This document shows positions 58,603 through 64,000 of a stretch of DNA of 64,000 bases, one piece after another. The notes under the pieces were generated by a model. It was given only the letters and a program-made list of their open reading frames with translations. It was not told the origin of the DNA and made no database searches. Where the stretch lies: assembly GCF_017676385.1 (NCBI RefSeq), contig NZ_JAFFZN010000011.1, positions 1-64,000 on the forward strand. The letters are read 5' to 3'. Source of the stretch: Streptomyces spirodelae (GTDB taxonomy: Bacteria > Actinomycetota > Actinomycetes > Streptomycetales > Streptomycetaceae). How positions within the stretch are numbered: position 1 is the stretch's first letter; each line of letters opens with the position of its first letter. Made by a program: the position numbers and the translations under genes.

Positions 58603-60232
58603 CGACCTTCCCGCTCGCGTTACGGGGGAGTTCGGGGACGAACTCGACCTCGCGGGGAACCTTGTAGTTGGCCATCTCGCGGCGGGACCAGGCGATCAGG
58701 TCGTCCGCTGTGACCGTCGCGCCGGGGTGGCGTACGGCGAAGACCTTGGCGACCTCGCCCAGCCGGGCGTCGGGGACACCGACGACGGCGGCCTCGGCGA
58801 TGCCGGGGTGGCGGGTGAGGAGTTGCTCTATCTCGGCCGGATAGGCATTGAAGCCGCCGACGATGAACATGTCCTTGATCCGGTCGGTGATGCGCAGATT
58901 GCCATCGGTGTCCATGACCCCGATGTCACCGGTGCGCAACCAGCCGTCCGGGGTGAGCACCTCTTCGGTCCGGCGGGGCTCCTCGAAGTAGCCGGACGTC
59001 ACGTGGTAGCCGCGCACCAGCACCTCGCCGGGTGTGCCGGGCGGCTGCTCGGCACCCGAGGACGCCACGACCTTCACCTCCGTACCCGGCAGGGCCCGTC
59101 CCGAGGTCGCTGCGACGACCTCGGGCGGGTCGCCGCGCCGGCACATCGTCACGGTGCCGGACGCCTCGGTCAGCCCGTAGGCGGTCAGTACGGTGCCGAC
59201 CCCGAGCTCGGCACGCAGCCGCTCGACCAGCTCCAGCGGGACGACGGCCGCGCCGGTCACCACCAGGCGGAGCGCGGACAGGTCGTGCTGGTGGCGGGCC
59301 GGGTGGTCGAGCAGCGACTGGTGGAGGGTGGGCGGCCCGGGCAGCACACTGATCCGCTCGGTGGCGATGTGGGCCAGCGCCGTCTCCGCGTTGAAGACCG
59401 GCTGCGGGATCATCGTCGCGCCGCGCAGCAGACAGGCGATGACGCCCGCCTTGTAGCCGAAGGTGTGGAAGAACGGGTTGACGATCAGATAGCGGTCGCC
59501 CTCCGCCAGTCCGGCCAGTTCGCTCCAGCAGTCGTAGACGCGCAGCGTCTGCTCATGGGTGATGACCACGCCCTTGGGGTGCCCGGTGGTGCCCGAGGTG
59601 AAGGTGATGTCGGAGGGCGCGGACGGCGCTGTCAGCTCGGCGCGCTCCCGGACCGCGCGGCGCGAGACGGCTGTGCCGCAGTCCAGGAAGTCCGCCCAGG
59701 TACGGAAGTTCTCCGGTGCGTCCGGTGCGAAGACCACCGCCTCGCGCAGGTGCGGCAGCCCGGGCAGCGGCCCGGTGCCGGGCCCCTCGGCGGTGGCACG
59801 GCGCAGTGAGGCGACGTACGAGGCGCCCAGGAAGGTGCCGGTGACGAACAGCAGCCGGGCGCGGGTCCGCTCCAGCACATAGGCCGCCTCGGCGCCCTTG
59901 AAGCGCGTGTTGACCGGTACCAGGACGCCGCCCGCGGTGACAGCGCCGAGCGCGGCGACGATCCAGTCCAGCGTGTTGGGCGCCCACACGGCCACCCGGT
60001 CGCCCGGCTCCACGCCCCGGGCGAGGCAGGCGGCCGCTGCCCGCTCGACCCGCTCCCCCAGTTCGGCGTACGAGACGCGGGTGCGGCCCTCGACGACGGC
60101 CTCGCGCTCCCCGTACCGCTCGGCGGCAGCCCGAACCAGCAGGGGAACGGTCCGCGGGGTGGCCGAAGGTGCGGCCCCCGGGGCGGTCCGCGGCGCTTTT
60201 CCGTACGCGGGCGAGAAGTCCGTACCGCTCAC
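58574..60232 (-). CDS. Acyl-CoA ligase, FadD3-like
   Basis: This 552-residue AMP-forming ligase activates a carboxylic acid to its CoA ester. The P-loop FTSGTTGHPKGVV (near residue 230), AYGLTEASGTV (near 345), GWLRTGDIG (near 430) and the C-terminal catalytic Lys in NASGKVVK are all intact. Its overall sequence style is that of the FadD3/FadD17 group, ligases for steroid-derived acids in actinobacteria, which is a tentative analogy. AGGAGG lies 6 bases before the GTG at 60232. It is divergent from the aldolase operon, sharing operator site 5. Confidence 0.87.
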   Translation of the reverse strand: MSGTDFSPAYGKAPRTAPGAAPSATPRTVPLLVRAAAERYGEREAVVEGRTRVSYAELGERVERAAAACLARGVEPGDRVAVWAPNTLDWIVAALGAVTAGGVLVPVNTRFKGAEAAYVLERTRARLLFVTGTFLGASYVASLRRATAEGPGTGPLPGLPHLREAVVFAPDAPENFRTWADFLDCGTAVSRRAVRERAELTAPSAPSDITFTSGTTGHPKGVVITHEQTLRVYDCWSELAGLAEGDRYLIVNPFFHTFGYKAGVIACLLRGATMIPQPVFNAETALAHIATERISVLPGPPTLHQSLLDHPARHQHDLSALRLVVTGAAVVPLELVERLRAELGVGTVLTAYGLTEASGTVTMCRRGDPPEVVAATSGRALPGTEVKVVASSGAEQPPGTPGEVLVRGYHVTSGYFEEPRRTEEVLTPDGWLRTGDIGVMDTDGNLRITDRIKDMFIVGGFNAYPAEIEQLLTRHPGIAEAAVVGVPDARLGEVAKVFAVRHPGATVTADDLIAWSRREMANYKVPREVEFVPELPRNASGKVVKTRLRRLR

Positions 60233-60275
60233 GATGCGCCTCCTGGGCCGGGCCGGCGAGCACCGGCACCACTAC

Positions 60276-60304
60276 CTGACACATCGTCAGGTTAGCGGTA
60301 GCCT
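60276..60304 (+). promoter_or_regulatory. Promoter of the aldolase operon with operator site 5 over the -35
   Basis: CTGACA (60276-60281) and TAGCCT (60299-60304) have a 17-base spacer. The -35 box is the left arm of the 15-bp operator CTGACACATCGTCAG (60276-60290). The site also lies 44 bases upstream of the divergent ligase. Confidence 0.75.
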
Positions 60305-60354
60305 CCCGCACTGTCAGTACCGGAGCACGTCGGCAGCACGTACGGGAGGACGCC

Positions 60355-61494
60355 ATGAAGGACGCCACGGCGATCGTCGGCATAGGCCGGACGCCGTTCG
60401 CCAAACGGCTTCCCGAATCCGAGAAGGCCCTCGCCTGCCGCGCGGTCCTGCACGCCCTGGACGACGCGGGAATCTCCCCCGAAGAGGTGGACGGCTTCGC
60501 CTCGTACACCATGGAGGAGACCGACGAGGTCGAGGTCGCCAAGTCGATCGGCGCGGGCGACGTGACGTTCTTCTCCAAGGTCGGCTACGGCGGCGGTGGT
60601 TCCTGTGCCACCGTCGCGCATCTGGCCGCCGCGATCGCCACCGGGCAGGCGACCGTCGGCGTCGCCTGGCGCTCCCGCAAGCGCGGCTCCGGCGGCCGGC
60701 CGTGGCGCAACACCACCGTGCAGTTGCCCACCCCCGCACAGTGGACCCGCCCCTTCGGACTGCTGCGTCCCGCCGACGAGATCGGCATGCTCACCCGCCG
60801 CTACATGCACGAGTACGGCGCCACTCGCGACCACCTCTTCAACGTCGCGCTGGCGTGCCGCAACCGCGCCAACCAGAACCCCGCAGCGATGATGTACGAG
60901 CGGCCGCTGACCCGCGAGATGTACATGACGTCCCGCTGGATCAGCGAACCGCTGTGCCTGTTCGACAACTGCCTGGAGACCGACGGCGCACTGGCGTGCG
61001 TCCTGGTCTCCGCCGACCGTGCGCGCGACTGCCGCAACAAGCCCGTCTATGTGCACTCCGCAGCGCAGGGCCTGCCCGCCCAGCACCACGGAATGGTCAA
61101 CTACTGGGCCGAGGACCCGCTGCACGGCCCCGCCTGGACGGCCGCGGGACAACTCTGGAAGCACGCCGACCTGTGTCCACAGGATGTGGATGTCGCCCAG
61201 ATCTACGACGCCTTCACCGCGCTCATCCCGCTCTCCCTGGAGGGATACGGCTTCTGCGAGCGCGGCGAGGGCGCGGCCTTCACCGAGGGCGGCGCGCTGG
61301 AGATCGGCGGACGGCTGCCCCTCAACACCTCCGGGGGCGGCCTGTCCGAAGCCTATGTGCACGGCTTCAACCTGATCACCGAGGGCGTCCGCCAACTGCG
61401 CGGCACCTCGACGGCCCAGGTGCCCGACGCCGCCACCTGCCTGGTGACGGCGGGCGAGGGCGTACCCACCTCCGCACTGCTGCTGAGGAGCTGA
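60355..61494 (+). CDS. Thiolase-like lipid-transfer protein / side-chain aldolase (Ltp2-like)
   Basis: This 379-residue thiolase-superfamily protein is of the SCP-x/Ltp group (IVGIGRTPF at the start, YGGGGSCATVAHLAAAIATG near 80, IYDAFTALIPLSLEGYGF near 285, PLNTSGGGLSEAYVHGFN near 325). No thiolase nucleophile Cys in the usual CSSG setting is evident; Ltp2-like members act as retro-aldolases on CoA esters with a DUF35 partner. The next gene encodes that partner. GGGAGGA lies 5 bases before ATG 60355. It heads an operon with DUF35 and enoyl-CoA hydratase genes. Confidence 0.83.
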   Translation: MKDATAIVGIGRTPFAKRLPESEKALACRAVLHALDDAGISPEEVDGFASYTMEETDEVEVAKSIGAGDVTFFSKVGYGGGGSCATVAHLAAAIATGQATVGVAWRSRKRGSGGRPWRNTTVQLPTPAQWTRPFGLLRPADEIGMLTRRYMHEYGATRDHLFNVALACRNRANQNPAAMMYERPLTREMYMTSRWISEPLCLFDNCLETDGALACVLVSADRARDCRNKPVYVHSAAQGLPAQHHGMVNYWAEDPLHGPAWTAAGQLWKHADLCPQDVDVAQIYDAFTALIPLSLEGYGFCERGEGAAFTEGGALEIGGRLPLNTSGGGLSEAYVHGFNLITEGVRQLRGTSTAQVPDAATCLVTAGEGVPTSALLLRS

Positions 61495-61499
61495 CAGCC

Positions 61500-61973
61500 A
61501 TGACCAGCGCTGTGACCGGCCCCCCGGAGACCGGACTGCTGCTTCCCGTACCCGACGACGACGGGGCACCCTTCTGGTCGTACACGGCCGACGGCGAACT
61601 GCGCGTACAGACGTGCTCCCGCTGCGGAAAGCGCCGCTTCCCGCCTCGGCCCTGCTGTCCGCACTGCCAGTCGTTCGAGAGCGAGTGGCAGCCCATGAGC
61701 GGGCGAGGCCGTATCTGGTCGTACGTGGTGGCTCATCCGCCGCTGCTGCCCGGCTACGCCGAAGCGGCCCCCTACCCCGTCCTCGTCGTGGAACTGGCCG
61801 ACGATCCGGCGATCCGGCTGGTGGGCAACCTGGTGGGCGCGCCGGACGCGCCACTGGGCCCCACAGCCGCCGAAAGGCTGCGCATAGGCGCGCCGGTACG
61901 GGTGGTCTTCCGCGAAGTCGCCGACGGCGAGCGGCGGATGACCGTGCCCCGCTGGATGCTGGAGCGGCCGTGA
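61500..61973 (+). CDS. DUF35 zinc-ribbon/OB-fold protein, aldolase partner
   Basis: This 157-residue protein has a rubredoxin-like Zn ribbon (CSRCGKRRFPPRPCCPHC, about residues 39-56) followed by an OB fold (GRGRIWSYVVAHPPLLPGYA onward). In characterised actinobacterial systems such DUF35 subunits bind the acyl-CoA for Ltp-type aldolases. It starts 5 bases after the aldolase stop, and its own stop overlaps the hydratase start (GTGA). A second small Cys pair (PCCPHC) completes the zinc site. Confidence 0.9.
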   Translation: MTSAVTGPPETGLLLPVPDDDGAPFWSYTADGELRVQTCSRCGKRRFPPRPCCPHCQSFESEWQPMSGRGRIWSYVVAHPPLLPGYAEAAPYPVLVVELADDPAIRLVGNLVGAPDAPLGPTAAERLRIGAPVRVVFREVADGERRMTVPRWMLERP

Positions 61974-62755
61974 CCATCCACGTCGAACGGCAGGACGGCG
62001 TGGCGACGGTGACACTGGACAACCCCGCGAAGCACAACGCGCTCGACCTCGCCGACGCGCGGTCCCTCACCGGCATCTGGCGCGACCTGCGCACCGACGG
62101 CTCGGTGCGCGCCGCGGTGGTCACCGGAGCGGGCGGCCGGGCCTTCTGCACGGGCGTCGACCGCGCCGCCGTCGCGCAACAGGGCGCCGTACCCCAGCCC
62201 TGCGCGCCCTTCGCCGTCGAGGACCCGCTGCTGCGGATCGGGCCCAAGAGCAACGATCTGTGGATACCCGTCATAGCCGCCGTCGAGGGCATGGCCTGCG
62301 GCGGCGCCTTCTACCTGCTGAGCGAGGCGGAGTTCCTCGTCGCGACCGAGGAGTCCACCTTCTTCGACCCCCACACCAGCTACGGAATGGTCAGCGCTTA
62401 CGAGGCCATGGGCATGGCACAGCGGATGCCGTTCGGCGAGGCCGCCAGGATGGCGCTGATGGGCGCCGCCGAGCGGGTCTCCGGACGCCGCGCCTATGAG
62501 ACGGGCCTGATCTCCGAACTCGCCCCCGCCGGAGGAGCGCTGGAGGCGGCACTGTGCTGCGCCCGAACGCTGGCCTCCTACCCGCCCGGAGCCGTACAGG
62601 GCACGGTGCGGGCAGTATGGGCCGCGCGCGAAGCCGCCCGCGACCATGCGAGGGCACTCGCGACGCCGTTGATCGCCCTCGGCAACTTGCCGCCGGAGCA
62701 GCAGGCGGAACTTTTCGCGGAGCGCCGCGGGGGTGGGCCGCCTCGGGTGCGCTGA
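61970..62755 (+). CDS. Enoyl-CoA hydratase/isomerase family protein
   Basis: This 261-residue crotonase-fold enzyme would hydrate or isomerise unsaturated CoA esters. NPAKHNALDLADARS near residue 20, GAGGRAFCTGVD near 54 and the oxyanion-hole AAVEGMACGGAFYLLSEAEF near 100 are typical. Catalytic Glu positions include the one in FFDPHTSYGM, here replaced by Asp/His, so its chemistry may deviate. The GTG overlaps the DUF35 stop. It ends the operon induced from site 5. Confidence 0.87.
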   Translation: MTIHVERQDGVATVTLDNPAKHNALDLADARSLTGIWRDLRTDGSVRAAVVTGAGGRAFCTGVDRAAVAQQGAVPQPCAPFAVEDPLLRIGPKSNDLWIPVIAAVEGMACGGAFYLLSEAEFLVATEESTFFDPHTSYGMVSAYEAMGMAQRMPFGEAARMALMGAAERVSGRRAYETGLISELAPAGGALEAALCCARTLASYPPGAVQGTVRAVWAAREAARDHARALATPLIALGNLPPEQQAELFAERRGGGPPRVR

Positions 62756-62839
62756 ACCGTGTCCGGCTGACCGGGCCCCTTACGGGGCTCTGTGGCACCG
62801 ATACGGGGGCTGGCTCTGTTGCACCGATACAGGGGAGCG

Positions 62840-63424
62840 CTATCGCACCGAGCTGACCTCGCACTGTTCGACCTTGCGCATGTCCTCGGGGTGCTCCATG
62901 GCCACCTCGACGGTCTTACTGCTGCCCGCCCGTACGACGGCCACGGCGGAGCCTGTGTCGACGATCTCGCCGTTCACATCGCGGAAGTTGACGTTGACGG
63001 TGAAGGTGCCCTTGCGGGTGCCCGAGTTGCGGACCCGGACAGTGGCGCCGGGCTCCTTCTTGACCTCGAGGTTCCTGCCCTTGGCCGCGACACACTCGGC
63101 GATGGTGCCGGACCCGCGTGCCTGACCGCGGGTCGACCCGCCGGAGGTGCTGCTGGACGTGTTCCGGGAGGTGCTGCCCGAGGTGTAGCCGCCGCTGCTG
63201 CCGTAGTCGTCGTCGTAGTCGTTGTCGTAGTCGTTGTCATAGTCGCTGGAGCTGTGACTGCTGGACTTCTTGCTGCTGCACCCACCGCCACCGTGCCCGC
63301 CACTGCTGCGGCTCTTGCTGCTGCCGCCGTGGCCGCCCGAGGAGCGGGCCGGGCTGAATCCGCTCAGCGCCACCAGCACAAGGGTGACGGCGGCGAGCAG
63401 CTTGAGATGGCGCATCCGCTTCAT
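62840..63424 (-). CDS. Secreted Ser/Gly/Asp-rich low-complexity protein
   Basis: This 194-residue protein starts with a Sec signal (MKRMRHLKLLAAVTLVLVAL). A Ser/Gly/His-rich segment follows, then a DYDNDYDNDYDDDY run and a Ser/Thr-rich linker, and finally a small beta domain (from about residue 105) with Cys pair ECVAAKG and EQCEV. The end domain resembles an Ig-like FxLD-type fold (TVRVRNSGTRKGTFTVNVNF). GGGGGAG lies before ATG 63424. The acidic repeat could bind calcium, which is speculative. The function is unknown. Confidence 0.75.
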   Translation of the reverse strand: MKRMRHLKLLAAVTLVLVALSGFSPARSSGGHGGSSKSRSSGGHGGGGCSSKKSSSHSSSDYDNDYDNDYDDDYGSSGGYTSGSTSRNTSSSTSGGSTRGQARGSGTIAECVAAKGRNLEVKKEPGATVRVRNSGTRKGTFTVNVNFRDVNGEIVDTGSAVAVVRAGSSKTVEVAMEHPEDMRKVEQCEVSSVR

Positions 63425-63614
63425 GTGACTCCCCCGATGAGTAAGCGTGCCGCGACGCACCGGAACCGAGCCCGGCACTTGTCGCGTGCAGTACAACTAC
63501 TGTCAACGCCTCAAGACGCCAGCAGTGGCGAGGGGGTTCCCGGCGGCGTAGCGTCGGATACGGATCACGCACCCGTGCGGCGCCGGGAGCGGCGCCGGAA
63601 AGCGAGGCGAGACC

Positions 63615-64000
63615 ATGATCCGGAACGTGATCGGGTCGCTGCTCGCCCTCCTCGGAGCGGCGGCCGCCGTGTACAGCCCCTTCCGACCGTGGTACGGCGG
63701 CCGTCCCGGGCGTGATTACCGCATCCCCGAGCTCTTCCAGGCCGGTGGCATCACCAGCGCCGACGCGGCCCTGTTCAGCGGCCTGTTCGTGCTGATGCTG
63801 GTCGTCGCGGTGGTGGCCGTGCTCGGCGTACTGTTCCGCTCCCGGTCGGCGGTGGGAGTGGCGGGCGTGCTGGCGCTGGGCTTCACCATCCTGTGGATGG
63901 TGCGGCAGGGGCAGGCCGTCGGAAGCCTCTCCGTCGGAAACACCGGGGGGCTCGCATCCGGTGCGGGGCTCGCCCTCGGCAGCGGGTTCCTGTTGCTGCT
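63615..64000 (+). CDS. Small polytopic membrane protein (truncated by window end)
   Basis: Only the first 128 residues are in the window. Four hydrophobic segments are visible (IGSLLALLGAAAAVYSPF, ALFSGLFVLMLVVAVVAVLG, VGVAGVLALGFTILWMV, ASGAGLALGSGFLLL). GAGG lies 7-8 bases before ATG 63615. The product is a conserved-type membrane protein of unknown function; no motif is recognised. Confidence 0.7.
   Translation, partial: MIRNVIGSLLALLGAAAAVYSPFRPWYGGRPGRDYRIPELFQAGGITSADAALFSGLFVLMLVVAVVAVLGVLFRSRSAVGVAGVLALGFTILWMVRQGQAVGSLSVGNTGGLASGAGLALGSGFLLL

Noticed and set aside
1..64000. CRISPR arrays, insertion sequences, rRNA genes
   Set aside because: No regularly spaced 25-40-base repeats, transposase-like frames or rRNA signatures were seen.

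Overview
The window comes from a streptomycete-type actinomycete. Coding DNA is very GC-rich with strong third-position bias. It contains the group-2 sigma factor gene hrdD under a textbook SigR-type promoter, a conservon (cvnABCD plus two cytochrome P450 genes), an AfsR/SARP regulator, DUF397 and DUF5753 regulator genes, and many start codons 6-7 bases after a TAnnnT -10 box (leaderless transcripts). I see no prophage, insertion sequence or CRISPR array. The only RNA gene found is a tRNA-Arg(CCT).

Layout. 0-5.4 kb: hrdD, a 14-TM drug-efflux-type MFS pump, its TetR regulator and a divergent WrbA-type quinone reductase. 5.7-10 kb: a Tat-exported GH3 N-acetylglucosaminidase, the tRNA, a DUF2268 metalloprotease plus TipAL-like MerR operon behind a 19-bp-spacer MerR promoter, then a short decayed region. 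10-18.2 kb: small-molecule regulators with their partners: XRE/TPR regulator with two small genes, flavoprotein, TetR plus FAD monooxygenase, VOC proteins, NmrA-like reductase opposite a TetR. 18.2-26 kb: cell-envelope genes (polytopic membrane protein, a D,D-carboxypeptidase with a long cytoplasmic tail), a GPP34 protein and an XRE-DUF397 pair. 26-30 kb: an unknown protein and an SDR sharing a divergent promoter, then LysR/PhzF. 30-35.7 kb: a 1391-residue protein of unknown function and an ADP-ribosylglycohydrolase. 35.7-47.3 kb: fbiC (cofactor F420 biosynthesis), a Tat-exported PHP metallohydrolase, an XRE/aldo-keto reductase pair, and two operons each containing a luciferase-like (probably F420- or flavin-dependent) oxidoreductase. 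47.6-53.2 kb: the conservon. 53.3-62.8 kb: an amidohydrolase, a SARP, two small genes sharing an ERN-N/A-T motif, then an acyl-CoA ligase opposite a thiolase-like aldolase / DUF35 / enoyl-CoA hydratase operon. 62.8-64 kb: a secreted low-complexity protein and a partial membrane protein.

The most interesting signal is a shared inverted repeat, CTGAC-N5-GTCAG (one copy with a single mismatch). It occurs five times, each time just upstream of a catabolic-type gene: the unknown/SDR divergon, both luciferase-like operons, the amidohydrolase, and the acyl-CoA ligase/aldolase divergon. At two of the sites it overlaps the -35 box of a good promoter. This points to one unnamed, probably TetR-type repressor controlling a dispersed acyl-CoA catabolic regulon across 33 kb, with fbiC embedded in it. 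Other points of interest are the small ERN-N/A-T proteins, a TTA (bldA-dependent) codon in the conservon P450, a 42-bp near-perfect palindrome in front of a TetR gene, and 10- or 20-bp tandem duplications that straddle the stop codons of three genes.

All calls are from reading the sequence and from remembered family features. No database search was run.
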